Shown here in pieces: positions 12,946 through 26,957 of a stretch of 64,000 nt of DNA. Under the pieces are notes generated by a model, which was not told the DNA's origin, ran no database searches, and saw only the letters and a program-made list of their open reading frames with translations. Made by a program: the position numbers and the translations under genes. Each line of letters starts with the position of its first letter. Positions within the stretch are counted from its first letter, which is position 1. The DNA is taken from the NCBI GenBank assembly GCA_050084515.1, contig CM114274.1, positions 24,862,001-24,926,000 of the forward strand, given 5' to 3'. This DNA is from Blasia pusilla. Lineage: Eukaryota; Marchantiophyta; Marchantiopsida; Blasiales.

Positions 12946-13661
12946 ATAATCTCGATACTGGTCGGGGCATACTCCGTAAATTCTGTGAAACAAGCTGCAA
13001 TCCTAGTGGAATTGCGCCCGCAACGGCCTACGCTACACTGCAGCAAATTGCATCAGAACCCCAATATTTCTTTAACGTGCCTCAATGGCTGGAGGCAGAT
13101 TGAAAGATGTGGCCCCGAAGGTCCGACCAGACTGCAAGAATCAGCATGAAGAGATATTCCAGACCAACCGTCGTGAATTGCAATGCCGCTCACAACCGTT
13201 ACCCTCACCACCGGCTCCATAGCGCCTATGAAAGCTCGCTCGTCCTGCGAGCTTTCAACGGCGGATTGGATGAAGGCAATCCCCACGAGTAAAGAAGCGT
13301 ACACCTCCGCGTATTGCCTATCGACCTATCCGCTCTGGAATATCTGCCATCCACTGAAAACTCAACACACGTCCTTCAGGAGCCCCGCGCACATCGCACC
13401 AGACGGTGCAGAGGGTGCCGACGAGCAGATATGGATGCGAAACCCTCGTCAATTCGACGACGCAGTTCACGGCAGCCACCAAATAGTCCCTGCAAGATCT
13501 CCCATCCGCCGGGCGACGAGCAGCAACCAATGCGAGACTGCAGAAACCGTGAGCGAGGAGGAATGCAACTCTGCGCACCTGTTGTTGCTTCCATGATATG
13601 CGTATGGGAATGCGTGATCGTGGGGATCCATCTCAATGCTCGACACACACACAAAGGTGTC
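12946..13661. other. GC-richer unassigned segment
   Basis: Moderately GC-rich, with overlapping frames on both strands (for example 13183-13596 +, 13314-13697 +, 13318-13578 -, 13053-13304 -). None matches a family I recognise and no frame is clearly favoured. Its left edge still contains weak relatives of the ~76-bp repeat. It may be an old gene fragment or a transcribed flank of YSL. Confidence 0.4.
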
Positions 13662-14091
13662 TGTCACTTGCGAGGAAAGTGCAAGCACGCACTGTAATGT
13701 TTCGTTAATTCTTATGTCATCTCCACAGGGAACCAAAATGGGGTTTCCCAAACCTCGTCAATCAAAAACTCCCCCTCTCCCTCCTAATCGAATGAGATTC
13801 TTCACATGCGCATCGTGCGACTGTAGTGAATTTCTGATTGGGATCCGATCCGCACGAACTTTCTTGCTCGAGCATCGACGACGAACTGCATTTCTCATGG
13901 AGATATTCGTCATCGTAGTAACATATATAGAGGGCTCCGTCAATGGACGCAATTAACGACTTACAATTAATCTCTAGGATTCGATTAGGAGGGAGAGGGG
14001 GAGTTTTTTATTTACGAGGTTAGGAAACCCCATTTTGGTTCCCTGTGGAGATGACATAAGAATTAACGAAACTCTTTCCTCGCACGTGGCA
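13662..14091. repeat. Large inverted repeat (MITE-like or inverted duplication)
   Basis: Core arms 13699-13793 and 13979-14072 are near-perfect reverse complements; both contain CCACAGGGAACCAAAATGGG and ACTCCCCCTCTCCCTCC. Outer arms (TGTCACTTGCGAGGAAAG at 13662 versus its complement ending near 14091) extend the pairing, with about 20 extra bases in the left arm. The central spacer is about 185 bp. No transposase is present. A transcript would fold into a long hairpin. No clear target-site duplication was found. Confidence 0.9.
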
Positions 14092-17000
14092 CTATTAGTA
14101 AATTTCTTTTTTCCTTTATATATATATATACTTTTTTATTGTCCATTGTCATTTGTCAAGCAAAATGTTTAGGGGCAAATCAAAAAATAATTCCCCATTT
14201 AATAGAGATTTTATTATTTTTCTAATTTTAAATTCAATTTACTCATCTTCTCCAATTTGAAGTTAGGTTTTTAGTCAAATTTTTTGGAGTTATGATGATT
14301 TTTGGATTTCCTCTTTTATTCAATATTCTCATTCATGATTTCTAAATTCAATTTCACGCAGTGTGTTTTTTACCATTATACAAATAATATATTAAAACTA
14401 TTAAATAAGATCAAATATGTTCAAGTGTAAAATTTTCTTGTTTTGAGAATCTCTTGTTACATGTTGGTCATGTCAAACTTCGCAGGTTGATTTTCATTTT
14501 CTCTCCACATCATGTTTTTGGTGTTTATAATTTCACTAATTGTTTTCTTTGAGTGAGGATATCAAACATGTTAGATCTTATTACAATCCTTTTGGCTAGA
14601 TGATTATTTTTTTATTAAGAGGATTTTTAGTATTCCTTCCTTCTCGGATAGCACTTTCTTCTTTTTTTTATAAACACCTATTACGTTTGTTGGAGTCAAA
14701 AGTCTTTTTCTTACTTTTAATCAAAATTTTACCTCCAAAGTTTGCCTTGTGTAAATTTATCACCTCCTTAAGGAATTTCTAGATTCATGCTTTCATGCCC
14801 CTTTTTTTTGTAATATATTGGTCTTTCTTTTTCCCCTCTAGTTTAATTACTTCTTATCTTTTGGAAGTGATTTCCAACTAGGAAATCATTTTTATCTCAT
14901 CATAATTCTTTCCATCTAAATTTACTCTTTATGGGACGCACCATTACTATTATGGATGTCGTCATAATTTTATGACTTTGTTATCTTTTTTATTGCCCAT
15001 TATCTATTCTCACAATGTTACTTACAAATATTGCATTATTCTTCCATTAGCATGGGGTGTAAGTCAAGTGTCAATTTTTCTCCATTGTTCCTTTTGCCCT
15101 TTCACCATCATAACAATAATTTCAATCTTATCAATTGTCTTCTATTACTCCTGGTATCCATATTATAAAGAAAGCTTCTTATAATATTGCCACGGCTCAT
15201 CTTCCACTTGTAGCACAAAAAAAATTCTTTTCCCTTTATATCAACTGATTACAAAACGGTTTTATCACCTTAAAAAGCTAATATCCAAGACTTGACATGA
15301 AATCCACTTCGCTAGCATTATCTTTGAGATAACCTTCAACACTTATCGAGCTCATTTGTGTTCATGTGCGGTGATTTGGCTTATTATGAATGCTTTTATT
15401 CTTTCATTTCATCTTTCTTGGAATACATACTCGACAACACTACGGTTGTCTTGGACTTCTTCATCCTTCTCTATTCGATGTGCCTATTTACGGTTTCTTT
15501 TTCCGAGGAGCCTATTATCTATTCTATGAAGCCCCCCCCCCCTCCCGCGCGCGCATTGATATCAAAAGAAACCATATTATCCGGTATCACACGATGGAGA
15601 ACAAACAACAACCCATATTGTGATCTAGAAGGCAATAGCATTAGTGGCTTGCACTGCAAGATGTATTGTTGAATGAGTAATTACATGTGATATATTCTAC
15701 AACACAAGCAATCTCGCCTCGACGAATTGGTCTAGTTGTATTAAAAGGTAACTTGTGTGTATCAAGAGATGAGATGGTTGTCAATCCTATGTATAGAATA
15801 GCTCATTTAAAAGGTTTTTCCGCTCACAAAAAAACAAGAATAAAGGAGTTAAGTTGTGAGTTTAGACCTGTTATTGATGGCTTTAACCCTTTTGTAGTGG
15901 AATTTTTTGGGCATTTACAAGTATCTTTTGATGTTTTCCTTAAAATTTATATTCACCATTCCCTAAGAATCCTCAACTTCCCTCCTCTTGTAATCCTCAT
16001 CTCTCCATTGTCACTACTTGTTATCAGAAATCATCTCTATGCATCTTGTTGCGATCACAACGTGCATCAGTATTGACATTGATATCTCATGTCAAAATGG
16101 TCAGTTTCCACGCATATTGTTGTCCATACACATGTGACCAGCCATTAGTGCTTTTGTTAGATTTGTTTCAAGCAAATAATCGCATAGCTTATCGAGTTAT
16201 TTTTCTATTTTCTTGTCATTTACTTTCACGTCCCTTTTCATCTTTCTTTCCTCCTTTGTTCTTGCATATTGTTGGCTTTCCTTCTCCTTTCAGGAAAAAT
16301 TTTATGAAAGAAATTGAAATTATTTGAGCAAGTAATATATACATTAAAACTTAATTCATTTGAAGGAATTTCTTTAAAAGTACTGAAAGAAATTAAGGTT
16401 TCAAAATATCTCTCAACAATCATCAAAACTTAAAAGTCCTCTTGACTTGCATGTCCAAGGCATATAAAGAGTTTATAACTTTAAAGTTATAACCAAAGTT
16501 TCCAACCATATTTGAGCACGCTATGGTTTGAGCAACATTGCATGAAAACATATCCAAGTTAATTGACTTTTTCCACATAAATTTCTTATTACCCACACCA
16601 AACCCAATCCCTTCCGGGGTTCCGCTTCCTACTACTCCGTTGCAAGGTCCCTACGGGGTTAAAAAAATCTAATGTGTGGGGGCTGATCTGGATGCTCGTG
16701 GAGATATATGCGCAATTCTATCCTAAGGAAAAAAAATTGCCTTCCGTTTCTATACAACCATTCCCATCGGTGGATGAAAAGGTAGTTAGGTCTCTCACAT
16801 CCCACTCAATCCTCAATGGTATAATCAAGAGGCCTCTTACGCAACGATAGTTTTTGGAGGACACTTAAGCAATTTCTTCAAGTCTTTACTCAAATCTTTT
16901 GAAGTGTATATCACAATGGATATAGAGAAGGAGAAAAGTGAATATGATAAAGATACTCTTTATATTCAAAAGATCAAATTATAAAGTGGAGAAAAAAATA

Positions 17001-18650
17001 TACATGAGAAAGTAAATATATTATTCCATGTTTGAAATATACATCATAAGGAATGGAAATTTGGAGAGTGTGAGTTATTGGAAGTATTAGAAAAAAAGGA
17101 TTAAATAATCACAAAATGAACTTGAATAATAAAAATATTTGACTTGAATATGAATTGAGTGCGTGTGTGGATTCGTGTGATAAATATGCTTAGTTTTAGT
17201 TAATCCCTTTGTAAGAATATTTGCTACAATTTCATTTGTGTCACAATAGATAAGTGAATAGCCTCGTTCTCTATTATCTCTCTACAAACTAATATTGAAA
17301 GTCACTATGTTGGGTACTATTCATTGATCAATCACTTGTTAGTTTTCCCTTTTTGTCATCATATTTTAAAATAACTATCTCATTGATGTCCTAAATAACC
17401 AAGGAAAATCCTTATTCAAACTATTTTTTTGCTTACTCTTACTACATACTTTTACTCTATTTTATGAGTGAATAAGATAATTAATTTTGACTTGCTACTT
17501 AAGGAAGATTGTGGTATATTCGAGATAAAAAAAACACACAAACTACTACATATGATACTCATCTAGATTTTGTCTTTTTAATCAAGCTCGGTCACTTAAC
17601 CATGATTATTTAATTGTCATTAGTTTAACTAGAGGATGTTTAGGGTTAGGGATTCTCATATATTTCTGGATGAATATCCATCATTATTAAATGTGGTTCT
17701 AACCATCTTCTAGATCATTTTGAATTCTTTCCAATGCGTCAAAATTCATGCAATTTTAACATGTTGGGCTCCAACGATTGTAATTCCTTTGTACAAAAAT
17801 CCAATTAATGAAGAAAAGTACATGGTGTAAATTGATATCTAAAAGTCAACTTTGATTAATTTCTTCATACATTTGATCATTCTTGGCCAATTTTAGACCA
17901 ATTTCTTTGTAGGAGAGGTTTATGCTTCAATAAGAATGATATTGAGCACAAAATTACGATTTGTGAGCAAAATTACTATAAATGGAGTATTCGTGAACAA
18001 AAATTATGTACAAGAAGCTAGAGAAGTAGAATTAAAATACTTGGAAATTTTGCATGAAACTATTTGTCATGGTGTAAGAATTATGAGAGCTTGTGATGGG
18101 CAATGAGGTCAAAACAATAGATGCAATAACAAACCTAGATATTCATGTTCGAAGCAAATACACCACGCATGTAATCCATAACATCTCAATAGTAACTAGT
18201 TTGCCCATGATTGATCACATTCAAAATATTAACATCCTCGAGGAAGTTTGGAATACATCGGAAATTTTATTCTATACATCTAGAAAGACCAAGAAGATTT
18301 AATTGAAATTAAAATTGAATAAAATACAAAAATAATCACAAAACATCAATAATATGTTTTGATTATTGACAACTAAAAATTAAATCATATTGGAATGACT
18401 ATGAGATACGTTGATCTAATAATCAAGGTTTATTAGATGATGGGATGAAGAATAAAAGAAATACACTTCATAAAATTTTGGACAAAGTTAACATAATTGA
18501 AATAGATTCAGTTTGGCTCCACCAAACCCACTCATTATAATATTATAATGGAAGGAATTCAAAGGTAGTACTTGAAAATAGTTCAGTGATATTAATGACT
18601 TATTTTTCGTTTTTTAAAACAAACTTTTCATGACTATATATATATATGAA
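14092..18650. other. AT-rich intergenic DNA, no gene recognised
   Basis: Strongly AT-rich with many T-rich runs. Open frames at 15358-15672, 15687-16076 and 16046-16327 (+) show no recognisable domains and are probably fragments of decayed mobile DNA. No RNA gene was recognised. Confidence 0.5.
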
Positions 18651-19600
18651 ACAAATTCTAAATCTGCAGAGGAAGAGATATCCACGAGATGAATAAGTTG
18701 GAAGAGGATAACGGACATCTCGACAAATCCCCATAGACTTCCGATTGTTATCGTAAAACTTTGAATCATTATTTATTGAAAGTAATAAATGGAAGATGTC
18801 TCGCCACTCCCATTGTGCTTATCGGTTTCAACTCTGTCGAATAATAAATAGGAATGAACAGCCTGTAAACTCGAAACGAACTCCGATTCTAATAAACCAC
18901 GTGTACCGCATGGATCACAATGGTCGTGACACGATGTACTCCCCACAACCTCCTCCAATCGACCCGGTCTCCCGCGATACGGAGATTTCTGGATTCCATA
19001 GATCGCGATCCTTCCATCTCGTCCCCGACGATCTTCCCATCCTCTCCGTCGATGCCATCGTACTTCACCCGTGCGGACGTATTCTTTCGCCTACGATACA
19101 CGATACTCGTCCTGCTCCGTGCGGCAGTACGTAAGGCCGGATGCTGCCATGAAACGAACTACTCGAACGGGCGGTATTTTTCGCCACGTGAGAGGCGGTG
19201 ATGTTTGATGCACGCTGGGCTTGGAGGTTAATGTCACTCAGGAGCCACGTCTCCCTGTACGGCCCTCAACGCGCTCGAGTGTCGACAAATTACTTTTCAA
19301 TTAGTTGCGTTGGGCCGGTGGGTTATTTCACTGTGAATGAACGAAAAGAATCTCTGCCCAAGTTCGTAATGGGTGCCCACACTCATCGAGTAAAGCATAT
19401 CTACATTGTGTGTCCTAAAAAGGGTTGCTATCGGACGGGGCACCTGTTTCAGACGTTCCACTTAGCGGTAGTCGAATACAACTTTCAAAATCCCTACTAT
19501 TTGCGATTTCGTATGAGATCCGCGTTCCCACTACGAGTATGTAGACGTCCAAGTGAATTACTCCGTATCTTGGGAGTCCCAAGTTAGAAAAAGAGAGCAA
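18651..19600. other. GC-richer island without recognisable gene
   Basis: Composition rises at about 18780-19580. Overlapping frames occur on both strands (18796-19134 +, 19198-19587 +, 18889-19101 -). I recognise no domain and no consistent splice structure. It could be an old gene fragment. Confidence 0.4.
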
Positions 19601-21047
19601 AGCGTACCTCGAAAGGCAATATCGATACTGTAATTCATCACATCTGAATTTATAACAACCACCAAATTTAGAATAAAAACTGTTCCGCATACGCCCCATT
19701 AACAAACTGCATTTCCTCCACTACAGATCCGTCCAAGTATTGAAGCCGCTTGGCCTCCTGTACAGAATGATAATGGACGGAGAAATGTGAAGTTACTGTC
19801 ATTCGACCTGGACATCAGACCAACATACAAAAGATAATTGTACAAGTCAGAAATTCTGAACAGTTGCAACCCAAGTCCAAACCTGGTGGGAACAGAAGGC
19901 CAGGTTTACACCCTCGTGGGGTATCTTTGATCTGGTTGACAAGGCCCTTCGGGTGGCACAATATCTTGTGTTTTAAGTGATCAAATACGATATTGCTTCA
20001 GTAGCTCACCCACTGAATTTATTTCAAGGGGGGCTCTTAGCAAATACAATCTTGGGCAGACACTCCTCACCAGGCCCATGCTCACTATTGCGCATCAGAT
20101 CTGGGCCTGGAAACTAGCAAAACTGATGCGAAGGCAACAAAGTGTCTCATGACAAACGGTGCTCAGTAATCTGTAAGACCCCTTGTAATTCAATCTCCAT
20201 AAGCCACCATCGCCATAGAAAGCTCAGGCAAACCCGTTACCCACAATCAAGACTGTATTGAAGTAACTACCAAGGGCAACCAGTTGGGAGCATTGCCTTC
20301 CAGTACCCCACCTCGCATGTCAAAAACTGACTCCAGTCCAGATTACCTCCTAACATAGCTATTGATTCCGCCTATGGACCTCTCTCCCAAAACCCTACTA
20401 ATGAGTGGGGTCAATGCTTGCAAGACTAGGACAGTTACTGCTTAGTGAGTACAGTCCATTTCTAGCCCCTTCCAACCAGGGGGGGAGGGAGAGGAGGGGG
20501 AATACAACTTAATGAGTACAGCCTCCCTTTTTCTCTCTCTTGCCGCGATCCAACAAGGGTGAGTTCTAAGATTCCAAAGCTGCGACAGTCACTTCTTTAA
20601 GAGTACAGTCTCACCACATGTGGAAGCTTTGCTCAAGTATCTCTTGATAAGGCAAATCCCAAAACGAAGAGGGTATCTTGTGACGAGAATGCAGAAGGCA
20701 CGCCCTTTATGCGCTTCTGGACCACTAGGCTGGGTATAAGAAGTTCTTTGAGGCACATTACTTCAACCCTCTTTGGCACAAAGGACTCAGAAACAGTAGG
20801 AGTGATTTTAACCACACATGCTACATTTCTTTCACCTGCAGCATGATAAGTCTATCGTCGAGCCCAGGACCCATGGCTAAGATGATCCACGTGAATCTTT
20901 CACCTCTGCATGCTCCCCATAATACATGAATGAACTCTACCATGCAAGATACTCCATGGCTAGATCTCAAACACTGGTACAATGTACAAGGTACAGTGAT
21001 TTGATGCATCAACACTTGATTTCAGAAACCCATCACCTTCATTACTT
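19601..21047. other. 3' flank of the LEUNIG-like gene
   Basis: This is the downstream flank of the minus-strand corepressor, and its proximal part is probably 3' UTR. No frame here resembles a known protein. A G-rich tract lies near 20477-20500. Confidence 0.5.
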
Positions 21048-24000
21048 TCACTTCCACAACTTCACACACTTATCATGGCTAGCCGATGCCACCATGCCAG
21101 TTGCAGGAGACTGAGCCAAGGCTGCGATCAGACCATCATGAGCTGGAACTGTCATACTTTTGTTCTCCACCATGTTCCACAACTCCAGAGACTGCACCAA
21201 AGTCCACAAAGACCAGGGCAGAGAAGTTAATACCTAACATCCCACAACACAAAAAGTTGGATCAAATATCCTAACATGATGTATTCCACATCTCTGTCTG
21301 AAAAGGAGTATTGAATGGGAACTTTGATTAGGATAAAACTTCCTTACCTGATAGCAACCAATGACTAAAAGTGAAGGATAATTTGGATGGAACACACACG
21401 AGTGGAACTTGTTCCCATTACAGCTGAGCTCATGGACACATTCTCCTTCACTGTTAGAGCCCAAGGCCCACACCCTCACAGAGTCTTCACTGACAGATGC
21501 CACAAAGTCTCCTGTGGCGTCCCAGCACACAGAGTGAACAGGCTTCGTATGTCTCTGAATTCACCAAAAAGAACCATTGCCCATTAGACTCACCAAGTAA
21601 TAATTCTAGGCAACTTTAAGCACTTCAGTTTCTGTCCATGGACTCTACATTTGCACCAGGAAAAACACTTGGAGCTAGTACTTTAAGTCACACAGACAAG
21701 GTACAATGTTTAAGTAAAATTTTGGTCAAATCTGAAACTTCCAGGCTTGATACAAAAGGATGCCCCTTGGTAGTGCATCATGGTCCAACTAATCCTCGAT
21801 CAACTCCACAAAGAGCAGAGTAAGACAATTGACCACATAAACTCAGGCATACAAATTTCAAGCTTCATCTGCAAACTTCCTAATTCCTGCTTTGACCAAC
21901 TTATTTATAAAGAGAGGAATCTCCCCACTTGCTTGAATCCACAAAACGTAATAACCAGCGTATGCTTCCAGAAATGATACCACTTGATAACCTGACCACT
22001 TCAATTCAAGTTTCAATTAAAGGAAGAGAAGAGCAAGAAATGTGACTCACCTGTAGAGAATGAACACAAATTTCTGACTCAACGTCAAAAATAGATACAA
22101 CATTCTCAGCAGCTGCAGCCAGCAACCTTCCTACCCGAGGTTGAAATCTCATTTGTGTCATACCACCCTGTAGGGGCACTTCATACTTTAGCCTATGTCT
22201 TATGTTGTAGAAACTGAATATACTTCCACTATCTTACTATGAGTTTTATATGGATTGGACCATGACAAATGTGTTGAGAGCATACCAAAAAAGAGCCAAA
22301 CAAGCAAATGTTTTATACTATTAAAATTCTAGAACCAAAAATCCCAAAACCACTTTGATCAAAATGCAACAGCCAAGGAAGACTCACCTTGAAAACCTTG
22401 GTGCAGGTATCCCGGCTAACACTCCAGTACCTAATCTCACTATCACCATCACAAGAGCACAGCAAATCCTCGTTGTTCGGGTGGAAATCCAGAGACATTA
22501 CAGAAGTGGCATGACCTTGGAAAGTGCGCAGAGAATAACTTGGCTGCATATAAAACAATCCCATCATTAAAGAAAAGCTCCACTCTCCACTCCACAAGCC
22601 TAAATATGTGTGCCATTTCAACAGCTTAGTTGAAATCACACAGAACACACTCAGGTTTGGGAAACAAGAGCAGTGAAGTAATGACACGGCCTACTCTTCA
22701 CTCCTTTGTTGGACAAAATCAACATGGGATGCATGTACACACACACACAAGTTGAAAATGGTAGAGACAAACATTATCAGCATCCCACACTCTAACAGTC
22801 TTGTCGAATGAAGATGTCGCCAACCGCGCCGAATTTGGGCTGAATCTAACATCTGTTATCAGGAGAGAGTGCTCCTCCAGAGTACTTTTCAACTTCAGCG
22901 TGTCCATGTTCCAAAGGTTCACCTATCACACACACACACAAAAAAAATACCATAGAGACATCTGAGAAATCTCACATAGGCCTACAAATAAACGCATGCC
23001 GACTCTCAGCACCCTGATATTTTTTATATAAGAACAAATTTTACCAAATGTACCATAGAAAAAGAACATTACAAAGATGGTGGTTGACAACTCACCTTCT
23101 TATCATGTCCAGCACTAGCCAAAAGCCTTCCATCAGAAGAGAAGTGACAACACACAACTTTGCTTGTACTAGCACGAAGACAACCCACCTCGCTAAATGA
23201 AAAGCCTGGATGCAAAGACCGCCACGTTCTTAGAATTTCATGTGGCCAACAAACCATGTAGAATACCCAAGGGAAGAAAACACACGTACAAAAACTCAGC
23301 CCAGAAGAGTTTCCGTGGAGTGGCGCCTGACTTCCCATGTGAAACATGAATGAAGATAAGATGCGGAGAGCCTGTGAACTGCCATTCTCAAATGAATCCA
23401 TGTGACATTACGCAACATTTGGTTGGAAACAAGTGAACCACCTTCGATGGCATTCATGCTATGCCCACCTGACCGTATGCTCGTCCTAAAGTATATTGCG
23501 AAGTTCTTACCAAACTCCTACCATTTACAATGTGAACGACAATCAGACAGTGACAGACAATGACGTGCAAGTTCTACATATGTTCCATATAATTTTATAA
23601 AGTATTTGGGAGACAATAGCCACCTTTGCTGACATCCATGCTGTGTCCAGCTGGACTCCGCTTGCTGCTACAAAAGAGGGGCCCTTGCGGATCTGCTTCC
23701 TCATGGGACAAAAATGACTCTACATTATCATCTAAAGATCCATCTTCCCCAAAGCGATCAATCTCGGCCTGCCAGGAAAATTTCAACAATAATCAGTGCC
23801 ACAACATCCACAATAATTTTAACAGCAGAATAAGAAACTAAGGACAGGAACCAAAAAGTTCCTGAAATCTGGTCCAGAGCAGAGCTTCCATATACTGAAG
23901 AGGTATAAACAAATTCACAAGTCCATCATTTTATGAAGCTCACCAGCTGATTGGAGGGTGATGCGAGGTGAGCATTTCCATCCGATCCATACATCATCAA

Positions 24001-24552
24001 TCCTGGCTTTGAAATGCTGCTACTATGCTGTAGCGTCATTGACAGTACATCACCAGGTGTATGAGTTGATGGTGTGGAAGGAGCTGAATTCGGTGATGGA
24101 CCAGCAGTGTTGGCAGTTCCTGTGCTATTTGCCGGACCAGAAGAGGATGCTGGATGTTGCTTTCTCTTCCTCCCGTTGTTTGGGCCTTTGGCAGAGTTCT
24201 TTTACAAGCAGAAAATTCAGGTAAGCAATGAGTCTCTTCAATACATTACAAATATACTGCCAGGACATTATTCTATGGATACTTCCGCAACAGGTACAAT
24301 CCCTGAGCATCCTACAATTGTTCTGCCGTATATCACCAAGAGAGCATACAAATTTGGGTGTCAACCACCATACCATACAATTAGACCCTCTGCTAACAAC
24401 CATCAAGTTACCTTTCCAGTCCCTGTACTGTTGGTGCTCGGGCTTGGCTCGATGGCCCCATATACCTGATCATTAGCACGAAATGAATTGCCATCAACTG
24501 CTACTCCCCCGACTCCACCCAATCTATCCTGTTGCTGTTGCTGAGGGGTAGC

Positions 24553-24584
<32 letters not shown>

Positions 24585-26925
24585 GCTGTTGTTGCTGTTG
24601 CTGCTGCTGCTGCTGCAAATTCCCTGGTTGTTGCTGCTGTTGCTGTTGCTGCTGCATTTGAACCAGCTGCTTCATCTAGAAACAAAGAGCCAACATATCA
24701 GATGGCATACAGAGGCGCAACACACCTGACCCAGGCTAGGCATCATTCCTGCCCAGCTTATTGAAATGAGAAACTGTAAATCTGGAACTAAAAAATTGCA
24801 AGAAATCACCTTCAAGACCATTTCTTGATCTTGTGCGCCACGTGGCACGGGAGATGCAGCTTGCATCGGAGATCCTAATCCTTGAGATGTGTCACTGCCA
24901 GTATTAGAGTGGCCATCCTTTGAGTTCAAGCCACTTCTACCCATAAGAACTCTAAATCTACGGTGATCCATGTCCTGCAGGAGAGGGGAGCCAGAGGACT
25001 GATTTTGAGCCTGTATCAAAAGTTGCTGTTGCTGCTGCGGATTGAGCAACTGAAATTGGGGATACTGCTGAGGTGCCTGAATGTAGGACTTATGTGGCAC
25101 CAATCCTTGGGATCTGAGGTTATCCATCCCCTGGAGTCAATATAGATCAAAGTGATAATTGTAAGCCAAAGCATAATGACACTGGCATCTTCTGCAGTTT
25201 CCTCACATGAGCAAGCAACACAAACCAAAAAATATCATAATTATGGAAATGACACTTTCACGGAAGCATGGGGTCTCTCAGACTCGCCAACAGGGGCTGA
25301 ACTCTAATTCCTCAGGAGCACAGTATCTTTCGCGTGTCTCTCATCACCGAGGTTGTAAGGTACTTGAAAGCAGGTTGAATTGTTCTTGTACACACTTACA
25401 GTTAATGGCCAGCCTTTCACTGGTAGAGAATTGCCTCCTTGATTGACACCTGCAAAGGAAGAGGAGCGATGAAAATTTCCCGTGCTTGTTCATGAGTAAC
25501 ACAGCCTTGATGGCATGCCCTAGTTTCCAGGCAATGACAGATTTTAACTGATGATAGCAACCAGAAGAATTTCAGACAAACCAAATGTTACAGACCTGGG
25601 CTCAGAAGGCTGGGTTTATTATGTCCAACTCCAGGTACACCAAAAATTGAGGGATCCGGAGCTGGTGATCTTTGATTCAAAACAACATTGACATCATTCT
25701 TGTTATCCTGTACAATCAACTTCCAGCAATCAACACATGAAGAATAACTTACTTGGATGCAGAGAACCAGCCATTTCTAAACTCTTCTGCAAGGCATGAT
25801 GACACACACAAGGCCTGTCGAACCACTACTCAGACAGCTGGTAGAGAAAGGCACAAAACCTGAGAATTTCCAGGGATCTGCTGAGAACGAGATTGGACCT
25901 GTTGCAAAGCTGTAGGCGTGCCACCAGCAGCATTGTGTAGCAAGGGTCTGCCAGATATCAACCAGGGAGTGGTAAATGACCTCATGTACACACGATCCGT
26001 TCAAACCGACTTGAGCTAAAATAGGCTTTTACGTCCACAGCCCAGAGCGTTCTTAACTACCACACTTACATGACAAGGTCGGGTAACGATAAGACACATT
26101 GAAAGAGACACACCAACCAAGTTTGAGCTAGAAGCCTATTTCCGTTTATCTGTGGCTCAAAAGCTTGACACTCATAACATGCCAATAGTTCAAACGCCTT
26201 CAAGCCAAATGAGTTCCGAGCAGCAAACTCAGTATACAGAGAGGGTAATCTTGGCTTCGCATCCCCCCTCAGAAAGCACCACCGTTCTGATGTGTAGACC
26301 CAGGAAACTACACGAGAGAAAATATTCTTGCAAGAATGGACGGCTGGTGGAGTCCAAAAGCTGATAAGGCGTTCCCATACCTCTGTAAAAACAGAAATGA
26401 CAACACTTAGGACACAAGACTCGTACAGAACGCAATTATAGACTTCAGGAAATCTAAACAAAACTTCGGAGTGACGACCGTCACTGTGCATCTCTGCCCA
26501 TAGAAAGCCGAAATTGCTATCACAAAGGCCTCCGTTTCACTAAAAGCTGATACAGTACGGATTCTCAGTCTGGTACGCCAAGACCAGCCTGCCCTCACAG
26601 CGCATTGTCAAGCGACTGCCTCCATCTGTAAGTGACAAGATGAGGCATGGCACTTTTCAGCCGTATGAGACTACCTTCATAGATGCATCATCGAGAGTAT
26701 CTCGCTGATGGGGATGCTTCAGCCGCTCCTCATAAATTTTAGTGGCCATCGCATTGGCAGTGCCTGGCTGACGAAGAAGTGCGTCGGCTCCCAAACCATT
26801 CGCAGAACCATTGAGACTGAGATGGTTGTTATCCTGTCTCTGCCGCTGCTGTGCAGCATGACGGTGCATCATCTGCATCTGCAACTGCTGAAGTTGGGCG
26901 TGCTGCTGTTGCTGCTGTTGCTGCT

Positions 26926-26957
<32 letters not shown>

